Notes under the pieces: generated by a model
What the model was told of the DNA's origin: nothing
The model's database searches: none
What the model saw: the letters and a program-made list of their open reading frames with translations, nothing else
Position numbers and translations under genes: made by a program
Assembly (NCBI RefSeq): GCF_000282315.2
Contig: NZ_AKJN02000008.1
Location: 496,001 to 560,000 of the forward strand
Direction of reading: 5' to 3'
Length of the DNA stretch: 64,000 bases
Source of the DNA: Pseudomonas sp. GM41(2012)
GTDB taxonomy: Bacteria > Pseudomonadota > Gammaproteobacteria > Pseudomonadales > Pseudomonadaceae
Shown here: piece after piece, positions 25,080-31,934 of the stretch
How the letters are laid out: the number at the start of each line of letters is the position of its first letter
How positions within the stretch are numbered: the stretch's first letter is position 1

Positions 25080-25862
25080 TTAGATTGCGTTATGGGTTTT
25101 GAGCCAGCCCAGACCTGCTTCAGTGGTGGTCAGCGGCTTGTATTCGCAGCCAACCCAACCCTGATAACCGATGCGGTCCAGGTGTTCGAACAGGAAGCGG
25201 TAGTTGATTTCACCGGTGCCCGGTTCGTTGCGCCCTGGGTTATCGGCCAACTGGATGTGGTTGATCTCGCCCAGGTGCGCAGCCATGGTGCGGGCCAGGT
25301 CGCCCTCCATGATTTGCATGTGGTAGATGTCGTATTGCAGGAACAGGTTGGCGCTGCCGACCTGTTCGCGAATCGACAGGGCTTGCGCCGTGTTGTTCAG
25401 GTAGAAACCCGGGATGTCGCGGGTGTTGATCGCTTCCATCACCAGTTTGATGCCCGCCGCTTGCAGCTTCTCGGCCGCGTACTTGAGGTTGGCAACGAAG
25501 GTTTTTTCCACGGTGGCATCGTCGACGCCTTGTGGGCGAATACCGGCCAGGCAGTTGACCTGGGTATTGCCCAACACTTTCGCGTAGGCAATCGCCAGGT
25601 CGACACCGGCGCGGAACTCTTCAACCCGGTCCGGCAGGCACGCGATACCGCGTTCGCCCTTGGCCCAGTCACCGGCCGGCAGGTTGAACAGCACTTGGGT
25701 CAAGCCATTGGCATCGAGCTTGGCTTTGATTTCGGCAGAGCTGAAGTCGTAAGGGAACAGGTATTCGACACCACTGAAGCCGGCCTTGGCGGCAGCTTCA
25801 AAACGGGCAAGAAAATCCTGCTCGGTGAATAGCATGGACAGGTTGGCTGCGAAACGCGGCAT
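25080..25862 (-). CDS. hyi: Hydroxypyruvate isomerase
   Basis: Interconverts hydroxypyruvate and tartronate semialdehyde. The 260-residue AP-endonuclease-2-type TIM barrel starts MPRFAANLSMLFTEQDFLAR and has metal-ligand and active-site segments KLVMEAINTRDIPG, QYDIYHMQIMEGDL, HIQLADNPGRNEPGTGEIN and WVGCEYKP, all diagnostic for Hyi. It is the second gene of the gcl operon. It supplies a side entry or exit for hydroxypyruvate in glyoxylate assimilation. Confidence 0.95.
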   Translation of the reverse strand: MPRFAANLSMLFTEQDFLARFEAAAKAGFSGVEYLFPYDFSSAEIKAKLDANGLTQVLFNLPAGDWAKGERGIACLPDRVEEFRAGVDLAIAYAKVLGNTQVNCLAGIRPQGVDDATVEKTFVANLKYAAEKLQAAGIKLVMEAINTRDIPGFYLNNTAQALSIREQVGSANLFLQYDIYHMQIMEGDLARTMAAHLGEINHIQLADNPGRNEPGTGEINYRFLFEHLDRIGYQGWVGCEYKPLTTTEAGLGWLKTHNAI

Positions 25863-25913
25863 GGTGGTCTCCTCGTGCAGATTAAATACAGATGGCCCGG
25901 CTAAACGCGATCA

Positions 25914-26029
25914 GTCCCCTCTCCTGGGGGAGAGGGTTAGGGTGAGGGGTGGATTCAGAGTGAGATCCAGATCCCACGAACGGCACAAAACCACCCCTCA
26001 CCCCAGCCCTCTCCCCGAGGGGAGAGGGA
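25914..26029. repeat. Inverted repeat pair of a CCCTCTCC-rich family, between gcl and hyi
   Basis: The left copy TCCCCTCTCCTGGGGGAGAG + GGTTAGGGTGAGGGGTGG and the right copy CCACCCCTCACCCCAGCCCT + CTCCCCGAGGGGAGAG are inverted around ~38 bp. Its sequence is unrelated to the GTRGGAGC REPs. Similar CTCTCCC...GAGGGTGAGGG repeats are widespread in proteobacterial intergenic regions, as I recall. Each arm also has an internal small hairpin. Confidence 0.82.
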
Positions 26030-26042
26030 GCTAAAAGCCAAA

Positions 26043-27818
26043 TCAATCGAGCAACGAAATCGCCGTTGGCGCATCGTTGCCGACCAGCGCCAGGTCTTCG
26101 AATTCGTTGACGGCGTTGATCTCGGTGCCCATGGAAATGTTGGTCACACGCTCCAGAATAATCTCGACGATCACCGGCACCTTGAACTCTTCGATCAGCT
26201 CCTGAGCCCTGCGCAGGGCAGGCTGGATCTGGCTCGGTTCGAATACACGCAGCGCCTTGCAGCCCAGGCCTTCGGCGACCGCGACGTGGTCGACACCGTA
26301 ACCGTTGAGTTCCGGAGCGTTCAGGTTGTCGAAGGACAGCTGTACGCAGTAGTCCATGTCGAAACCGCGCTGAGCCTGACGAATCAGCCCCAGGTACGAG
26401 TTGTTCACCACCACGTGGATGTACGGCAGCTTGAACTGCGCGCCCACCGCCAACTCCTCGATCATGAACTGGAAGTCATAGTCGCCCGACAGCGCCACAA
26501 CTTTACGGGTCGGATCAGCCTTGACCACACCCAGCGCTGCCGGAATGGTCCAGCCCAACGGGCCGGCCTGACCGCAGTTGATCCAGTGACGCGGTTTGTA
26601 GACGTGCAGGAACTGCGCGCCGGCAATCTGCGACAGACCGATGGTGCTGACGTAGCACGTGTCCTTGCCGAACACCTGGTTCATCTCTTCGTAAACGCGC
26701 TGCGGCTTGACCGGGACGTTGTCGAAGTGAGTCTTGCGCTGCAGGCTGGATTTGCGCTGCTGGCAGTCTTGCAGCCAGGCACTGCGGTTTTTCAGCTTGC
26801 CGGCGGCTTGCCATTCGCGAGCGACTTCGATGAACACGGTCAGCGCGGCAGCGGCGTCGGAAACGATGCCCAGGTCCGGGGTGAACACGCGGCCGATCTG
26901 GGTCGGTTCGATGTCAACGTGAATGAACTTGCGGCCTTCGGTGTAAACGTCGATCGAACCGGTATGACGGTTGGCCCAGCGGTTACCGACGCCCAGCACC
27001 AGGTCGGATTTGAGCATCGTCGCGTTGCCGTAGCGGTGCGAGGTTTGCAGGCCGACCATACCGACCATCAACGGGTGATCGTCCGGAATGGTGCCCCAGC
27101 CCATCAGAGTCGGGACCACCGGAATACCGGTCAGCTCGGCGAACTCCACCAGCAACTCGCTGGCGTCGGCATTGATGATGCCGCCACCGGCCACCAGCAA
27201 CGGACGCTCGGCCTGATCGAGCATGGCCAGGGCCTTCTCGATTTGCACGCGGTTAGCGGTTGGCTTGGCCAGCGGCAGTGGTTCATAGGCGTCGATGTCG
27301 AATTCGATTTCAGCCATCTGCACGTCGAACGGCAGATCGATCAGCACCGGGCCTGGACGGCCGGAGCGCATTTCGTAGAAGGCTTTCTGGAACGCGTAAG
27401 GCACCTGGCCCGGTTCCATGACGGTGGTTGCCCACTTGGTCACTGGCTTGACGATCGAGGTGATGTCGACAGCCTGGAAGTCTTCCTTGTGCATACGGGC
27501 GCGGGGGGCCTGGCCGGTAATGCAAAGAATCGGGATCGAGTCGGCCGAGGCGCTGTAGAGCCCGGTGACCATGTCGGTACCGGCAGGTCCCGAAGTGCCG
27601 ATGCACACGCCGATGTTGCCGGCCTTGGTGCGGGTGTAGCCCTCGGCCATGTGCGAGGCGCCTTCAACGTGGCGAGCGAGGACGTGATCGATGCCACCGA
27701 CCTTCTGCAAGGCGGAGTACAGCGGGTTGATCGCGGCGCCCGGGATGCCAAAAGCGGTATCAACCCCTTCACGGCGCATCACCAGAACGGCGGCTTCGAT
27801 TGCTCTCATTTTGCTCAT
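26043..27818 (-). CDS. gcl: Glyoxylate carboligase (tartronate-semialdehyde synthase)
   Basis: ThDP- and FAD-dependent condensation of two glyoxylates to tartronate semialdehyde and CO2. The 591-residue protein starts MSKMRAIEAAVLVMRREGVD. The frame is open upstream to 27899, but this start gives the family length. The usual catalytic Glu of ThDP enzymes is replaced by Val51 in LARHVEGASHMAEGY, the hallmark of Gcl. The ThDP-Mg motif is in LSGDYDFQFMIEELAVGAQF. It is the first gene of gcl-hyi-glxR-ttuD-pyk. A TTGTATACAA palindrome lies 28 bp upstream of the start. Confidence 0.97.
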   Translation of the reverse strand: MSKMRAIEAAVLVMRREGVDTAFGIPGAAINPLYSALQKVGGIDHVLARHVEGASHMAEGYTRTKAGNIGVCIGTSGPAGTDMVTGLYSASADSIPILCITGQAPRARMHKEDFQAVDITSIVKPVTKWATTVMEPGQVPYAFQKAFYEMRSGRPGPVLIDLPFDVQMAEIEFDIDAYEPLPLAKPTANRVQIEKALAMLDQAERPLLVAGGGIINADASELLVEFAELTGIPVVPTLMGWGTIPDDHPLMVGMVGLQTSHRYGNATMLKSDLVLGVGNRWANRHTGSIDVYTEGRKFIHVDIEPTQIGRVFTPDLGIVSDAAAALTVFIEVAREWQAAGKLKNRSAWLQDCQQRKSSLQRKTHFDNVPVKPQRVYEEMNQVFGKDTCYVSTIGLSQIAGAQFLHVYKPRHWINCGQAGPLGWTIPAALGVVKADPTRKVVALSGDYDFQFMIEELAVGAQFKLPYIHVVVNNSYLGLIRQAQRGFDMDYCVQLSFDNLNAPELNGYGVDHVAVAEGLGCKALRVFEPSQIQPALRRAQELIEEFKVPVIVEIILERVTNISMGTEINAVNEFEDLALVGNDAPTAISLLD

Positions 27819-27845
27819 GGTTTTGGTGCCTCTTACGTTTTGTAA

Positions 27846-27855
27846 TTGTATACAA
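27846..27855. promoter_or_regulatory. Palindromic operator candidate TTGTATACAA (gcl side)
   Basis: A perfect 10-bp palindrome whose inner end is 27 bp upstream of the gcl start on the minus strand. It is identical to the copy at 27984-27993. The pattern TNGTATACNA resembles operators of FadR-subfamily GntR regulators. The cognate regulator is not identified in the window. Confidence 0.6.
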
Positions 27856-27983
27856 GTGGCTTTGCGCAGAGTGTATTCACGGCGGACGGCGCAGGTCAAT
27901 CCATTTTCTCAAGCGGCCGTTTCATTCGTCGGAAGCCCGATCTACTGTGGCTTTTCGTCGCATGTGGCGCTTTTCGAGAATTA

Positions 27984-27993
27984 TTGTATACAA
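27984..27993. promoter_or_regulatory. Palindromic operator candidate TTGTATACAA (GlcG-like side)
   Basis: The second perfect copy of the palindrome, 92 bp upstream of the GlcG-like start and 138 bp from the first copy. Its surroundings are AT-rich (GAATTATTGTATACAAAAAA), consistent with a promoter region. Confidence 0.6.
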
Positions 27994-28085
27994 AAAAATA
28001 ACTCATTGTGTTCTATTTGTTGCATTGGACTTCTGAACAAAACACAGTCCAGCAGCTTTCCCTATAACAAAATGAGGACGGCACC

Positions 28086-28526
28086 ATGAGCGCTTTAACC
28101 TTGAAAGTCGCAGTCAACCTGGCCAATCAGGCTATCTCCGCAGGGCGTGCAATCTCGGCGGCTCCATTGACCATTGCAGTACTGGATGCGGGTGGACACT
28201 TGGTCACCCTGCAGCGTGAAGACGGCGCCAGCCTGCTGCGCCCGCAGATCGCCATCGGCAAAGCCTGGGGCGCCATCGCCCTGGGCAAAGGCTCACGCCT
28301 GCTGGCGCTGGACGCACAACAACGACCGGCGTTTATCGCCGCTTTGAACAGTCTGGGGCAGGGCAGTGTTGTGCCGGCACCGGGTGGGGTGTTGATTCGG
28401 GATCAGGACGGGAACGTGCTGGGGGCTGTTGGTATCAGCGGTGATCTTTCTGATGTTGATGAGCAATGTGCGATCAACGCAATCGAGGCGCTGGGGTTGC
28501 GGGCGGATGCGGGGGTGACTGCTTGA
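28086..28526 (+). CDS. GlcG/HbpS-family protein
   Basis: A 146-residue GlcG/HbpS-fold protein: LKVAVNLANQAISAGRAISA, the core PLTIAVLDAGGHLVTLQRED, RPQIAIGKAWGAIALGKGSR and VLIRDQDGNVLGAVGISGDL. Family members are found in glycolate (glcG) and haem-sensing (HbpS) contexts. Its biochemical role is not settled. It diverges from gcl and shares the TTGTATACAA operator, and P. aeruginosa has the same arrangement (PA1502/PA1503), so it is probably a glyoxylate-regulon member. There is no signal peptide. Confidence 0.88.
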   Translation: MSALTLKVAVNLANQAISAGRAISAAPLTIAVLDAGGHLVTLQREDGASLLRPQIAIGKAWGAIALGKGSRLLALDAQQRPAFIAALNSLGQGSVVPAPGGVLIRDQDGNVLGAVGISGDLSDVDEQCAINAIEALGLRADAGVTA

Positions 28527-28548
28527 TTAAAGGGTGATTGATACACCG

Positions 28549-28628
28549 TTATCGCCAGCAGGCTGGCTCCCACAGTTTATCTCTGACACTTAGATAATCC
28601 CCTGTGGGAGCCAGCCTGCTGGCGATGG
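28549..28628. repeat. REP inverted pair upstream of RAYT
   Basis: Inverted units GCCAGCAGGCTGGCTCCCAC and complement, spacer ~25 bp, ending about 100 bp before the RAYT start. Same subclass as at 21092 and 29204. Confidence 0.9.
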
Positions 28629-28725
28629 CGGCCTACCAGACACATCCTGCCAAAAAACCGCCCCCCGCCTTTCGGTTATCACAAGGCTAGGCTCTTTTTG
28701 ATTTCATCATGAAAAGGGCAAAGGA

Positions 28726-29184
28726 ATGCCGGATTTACCTGCTTCAAACCGTCTACGCATCGGCCGCTACGCCGAGCAAAGCCGCATCTATCTGTTAACG
28801 ACAAACACACTCGACCGAGAACCTGTTTTCAAGGACTTCACCTTGGGCAGATTAGTCGTCTCGCAATTTCGCGCTGCGCAGGACCAGGGTTGTGCAAACT
28901 CACTGGCCTGGGTCGTCATGCCGGATCATTTTCATTGGCTGATCGAGTTGCAGCAGGGCTCGCTGGCTGGACTGATGCAAAGGACCAAATCGTTGAGTAC
29001 CAAGGCAGTGAATCTGTCTACCGGTCGTGGTGTCAGTCTTTGGCAGCGAGGTTTTCATGATCGAGCGCTGCGTCGTGAAGAGGACTTGGTAAAAGTCGCT
29101 CGGTATGTTGTGGCTAATCCATTGCGGGCCGGGTTGGTAGGGCGACTTGGCGACTATCCGTTGTGGGATGCAATTTGGGTTTGA
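28726..29184 (+). CDS. REP-associated tyrosine transposase (RAYT, Y1/HUH family)
   Basis: A 152-residue single-strand DNA transposase of the TnpA_REP family thought to mobilise or maintain REP/BIME repeats. Visible are the HUH metal site MPDHFHWLIE (His68, His70), WQRGFHDRALR, and the catalytic-Tyr helix ARYVVANPLRAGL (Tyr127). ATG 28726 follows AAAGGAAT. It is flanked on both sides by REPs with the GGGAGCCAGCCTGCTGGC core, the arrangement typical for RAYTs and their cognate REPs. It appears intact. Confidence 0.93.
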   Translation: MPDLPASNRLRIGRYAEQSRIYLLTTNTLDREPVFKDFTLGRLVVSQFRAAQDQGCANSLAWVVMPDHFHWLIELQQGSLAGLMQRTKSLSTKAVNLSTGRGVSLWQRGFHDRALRREEDLVKVARYVVANPLRAGLVGRLGDYPLWDAIWV

Positions 29185-29203
29185 TCCAAAACCGAGTCGT
29201 CCC

Positions 29204-29298
29204 CTATCGCCAGCAGGCTGGCTCCCACAGTGGATCTTCAGTGATCACTAAATGTGCATTCAACACAAAACCCTGTGGGAGCGAGCCTGCTCGCGAAG
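29204..29298. repeat. Mixed REP pair downstream of RAYT
   Basis: The left unit belongs to the GCCAGCAGGCTGGCTCCCAC subclass, like the upstream REP. The right unit is GTGGGAGCGAGCCTGCTCGC subclass. So this pair is a hybrid of two subclasses, unlike the other pairs in the window. Confidence 0.85.
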
Positions 29299-29311
29299 GG
29301 CGCGCTGCGAT

Positions 29312-29920
29312 CTATCGGTCCAGCTCACACCCCTTGAGTACCAACCGGATAATCGTCTGCGCCGCCGCTTCATAATCCGCCTCATCGAGCTTGGCCTTTC
29401 CGGTCACCGCGGAAATCTGCCAGTCGAAGTCGGCGTAGGTCTGGGTCGCGGCCCAGATGCTGAACATCAGGTGGTTGGGGTCGATCGGGGCGATCTGGCC
29501 GCGGTCGATCCAGGTCTGGATGCAGTCGATGTTGTGCTTGGCCTGGCCGTTGAGCCGTTCAACCAGATCGGCGCTCAGGTGCGGGGCGCCGTGCATGATT
29601 TCGCTGGCGAACACCTTGGAGGCGAAGGGCAGGTCGCGGGAGATGCGGATTTTCGAGCGGATGTAGCCGCTCAGCACTTCACTGGGCACGCCGTCGGCGT
29701 TGAACGGTGTCGAGGCCTGCAGAATCGGTTCGATGATGCTTTCCAGGACCTCGCGGTAGAGGTTTTCCTTGGATTTGAAGTAGTAGTAGACGTTGGGCTT
29801 GGGCAATCCCGCCTTGGCTGCGATGTCACTGGTTTTGGTCGCAGCGAAGCCCTTGTCGGCAAATTCTTCACTGGCGGCACGCAGGATCAGTTCTTTGTTG
29901 CGCTCGCGGATAGTGCTCAT
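29312..29920 (-). CDS. TetR-family regulator, RutR-like
   Basis: A 202-residue repressor-type protein with N-terminal HTH (AASEEFADKGFAATKTSDIA, AGLPKPNVYYYFKSKENLYR). Its C-terminal domain closely resembles E. coli RutR (YIRSKIRISRDLPFASKVFA, IDRGQIAPIDPNHLMFSIWA, TQTYADF). RutR responds to uracil/thymine and controls pyrimidine catabolism. A pyrimidine or purine-related ligand is plausible. The start at MSTIRERNKELIL (29920) matches family length. The open frame extends 13 codons further but without a good ribosome site. Its targets are not identifiable here. Confidence 0.88.
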   Translation of the reverse strand: MSTIRERNKELILRAASEEFADKGFAATKTSDIAAKAGLPKPNVYYYFKSKENLYREVLESIIEPILQASTPFNADGVPSEVLSGYIRSKIRISRDLPFASKVFASEIMHGAPHLSADLVERLNGQAKHNIDCIQTWIDRGQIAPIDPNHLMFSIWAATQTYADFDWQISAVTGKAKLDEADYEAAAQTIIRLVLKGCELDR

Positions 29921-30055
29921 AAACCAGGGGGTTCCTTGCCTGTGCTGGCGGTTGCGCATGGTAGCACCGGCCTCGCGCGGCGCTCAAGAATGCCCCGCAG
30001 CACGTTAGGCCGCGCTATGCTGCGCGGCATTCATTATTCGAAGGAAACCTGATTC

Positions 30056-30970
30056 ATGGCAGGAAGCAGTTTGCTGTTGCTGATCGACGACATTGCCGCG
30101 GTACTCGACGACGTGGCATTGATGACCAAAATGGCCGCCAAGAAAACCGCCGGCGTGCTCGGTGACGATCTGGCGCTCAACGCCCAGCAGGTTTCCGGCG
30201 TGCGTGCCGAGCGGGAAATCCCGGTGGTGTGGGCGGTGGCCAAGGGCTCGTTTCTCAACAAGCTGATCCTGGTGCCCTCGGCGTTGGCCATTAGCGCGTT
30301 CATTCCGTGGCTGGTTACGCCGCTATTGATGGTCGGTGGCGCCTATCTGTGTTTCGAAGGATTCGAGAAGCTGGCGCACAAATTCCTGCACAGCAAGGCT
30401 GAAGATCAGGCCGAACATGCTGAGCTGGTCGAGGCCGTAGCCAATCCGGCGGTCGATCTGGTGGCGTTCGAGCAGGACAAGATCAAAGGCGCCATCCGCA
30501 CTGACTTCATTCTCTCTGCAGAAATCATCGCGATCACTCTGGGGACCGTGGCTGATGCTTCGCTGACCCAGCAAGTCATCGTGCTTTCAGGCATTGCCAT
30601 CGTCATGACCATCGGCGTGTATGGCCTGGTGGCCGGCATCGTCAAACTCGACGACCTCGGTTTGTGGCTGACCCAGAAGCCTGGCCAGATGGCCAAAAGT
30701 ATCGGCGCCGGGATTCTGCGTGCGGCGCCGTACATGATGAAAAGCCTGTCGGTGATCGGCACGGCAGCGATGTTCCTGGTGGGTGGCGGGATTCTCACCC
30801 ACGGCGTGCCGGTGGTTCATCACTGGATTGAGAGCGTCAGCGCAGGGGCGGGCGGTGCCGGGTTTATCGTGCCGACGTTGCTGAATGCGGTGGCGGGGAT
30901 TGTGGCGGGTGCGGTGGTGTTGGTGGGTGTGATGGTTGCCAGCAAAATCTGGCGTGCAGTCAAAAACTGA
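30056..30970 (+). CDS. DUF808 membrane protein (YedI family)
   Basis: A 304-residue protein with the invariant N-terminus MAGSSLLLLIDDIAAVLDDV followed by VALMTKMAAKKTAGVLGDDL. It has about five or six hydrophobic segments, including a C-terminal GAGGAGFIVPTLLNAVAGIV. This is DUF808/YedI, conserved and of unknown function. The gene is monocistronic and ends before a REP pair and a bidirectional terminator. Length and start agree with homologues. Confidence 0.9.
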   Translation: MAGSSLLLLIDDIAAVLDDVALMTKMAAKKTAGVLGDDLALNAQQVSGVRAEREIPVVWAVAKGSFLNKLILVPSALAISAFIPWLVTPLLMVGGAYLCFEGFEKLAHKFLHSKAEDQAEHAELVEAVANPAVDLVAFEQDKIKGAIRTDFILSAEIIAITLGTVADASLTQQVIVLSGIAIVMTIGVYGLVAGIVKLDDLGLWLTQKPGQMAKSIGAGILRAAPYMMKSLSVIGTAAMFLVGGGILTHGVPVVHHWIESVSAGAGGAGFIVPTLLNAVAGIVAGAVVLVGVMVASKIWRAVKN

Positions 30971-30972
30971 AC

Positions 30973-31066
30973 CTGTAGGAGCTGAGCTTGCTCGCGATGA
31001 GGCCATAACATTCAACATCTATGTTGGCTGTTACACCGCTATCGCGAGCAAGCTAGGCTCCTACAG
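30973..31066. repeat. REP inverted pair
   Basis: Inverted units GTAGGAGCTGAGCTTGCTCG + CGATG and complement (one base differs in the core, AAGCTAGGCTCC), immediately after the DUF808 stop codon. Confidence 0.88.
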
Positions 31067-31096
31067 GAGAGGGTGGTGTCTGATCCATCGGGCATG

Positions 31097-31133
31097 AAAA
31101 AGGCCATTCGATTCGCATCGAATGGCCTTTTTT
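31097..31133. terminator. Bidirectional rho-independent terminator
   Basis: A 16-bp perfect stem AAAAAGGCCATTCGAT / ATCGAATGGCCTTTTT with a TCGC loop, between the convergent DUF808 gene and the MlaA-like gene. Confidence 0.95.
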
Positions 31134-31145
31134 GTTGCCGATGAA

Positions 31146-31934
31146 TTACTCGGCGATCTGCAACTTGCGCGACTCGGTGTACACGTAGCGCACTTTCTCG
31201 TACTCGAATGGTGAGTTCAGCTGGCCATAGCGGAAGCTGTTCTGGTAGCGCTTGTCGATGCCACGCAGGACCCAGATTTCCGGGTGGTTTTCGCTGACTT
31301 CGGAGACGTTCAGGAAGTTGATCGCCGACTCTGCGGTGAAATCGACCGCCAGGCCCCCGGTGTCGCGGATGTTCGAAGGGCCGAGGATCGGCAACACGAA
31401 GTAAGCGCCGCCCGGCACGCCGTAGAAGCCCAGCGTCTGGCCGAAGTCTTCGCTCTGGCGCGGCAGGCCCATGGCGGTGGCCGGGTCCCACAGACCGGCG
31501 ATGCCTATGGTGGTGTTGAGGAGCAGGCGCGCGGTGGTTTCCATCGAACGCTGCCCCTTGAACTGCAGCAAGCTGTTCAACAGGTTCGGCACGTCACCGA
31601 GGTTATTGAAGAAGTTGCTGACACCGGTGCGCAGGAAACTCGGCGTGATGTAGCGATAGCCATTGACCACCGGCAGGAACACCCATTGGTCGAAACGGTA
31701 GTTGAAGTGGTAGATGCGGCGGTTCCACTCTTCCAGCGGGTCGTAGACGGCCAGCGCGCTAAGCGTCGAACGTTCGAACTCACGCTGATCCAGCCCCGGG
31801 TTGAATTTGAGTTTGCTCAGCGGCTCCTTGAAGCCGTCACTGTCAATCACAACCGGAGCGTTGGCTTTGCTGTTGTCGGCATTGGCGACGCCTGCGCAGA
31901 GTAGCGCTGCGATAAGCAGGAGGTATTTAGCCAC
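31146..31934 (-). CDS. MlaA/VacJ-family phospholipid-transport protein
   Basis: A 262-residue homologue of the outer-membrane lipoprotein MlaA, which removes mislocalised phospholipids from the outer leaflet. Family motifs are YDPLEEWNRRIYHFNYRFDQ, VPNLLNSLLQFKG, LLLNTTIGIAGLWDPAT, DFGQTLGFYGVPGGAYFVLP and LGPSNIRDTGG. The N-terminus MAKYLLLIAALLCAGVANAD has a Cys but no canonical lipobox (ALLC), and a signal peptidase I site (ANA|D) looks as likely. GTG start at 31934, overlapping the upstream alpha/beta-hydrolase gene by 8 bp. No mlaBCDEF genes are adjacent. Confidence 0.9.
   Translation of the reverse strand: MAKYLLLIAALLCAGVANADNSKANAPVVIDSDGFKEPLSKLKFNPGLDQREFERSTLSALAVYDPLEEWNRRIYHFNYRFDQWVFLPVVNGYRYITPSFLRTGVSNFFNNLGDVPNLLNSLLQFKGQRSMETTARLLLNTTIGIAGLWDPATAMGLPRQSEDFGQTLGFYGVPGGAYFVLPILGPSNIRDTGGLAVDFTAESAINFLNVSEVSENHPEIWVLRGIDKRYQNSFRYGQLNSPFEYEKVRYVYTESRKLQIAE

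Noticed and set aside
25914..26029. CRISPR-like repeat structure between gcl and hyi
   Set aside because: There are only two copies and they are inverted, not direct; no regular spacers and no cas genes.
26043..27899. Longer gcl start at 27899
   Set aside because: The extra 27 residues would cover the TTGTATACAA operator and the promoter. The start at 27818 gives the family length and places Val51 correctly.
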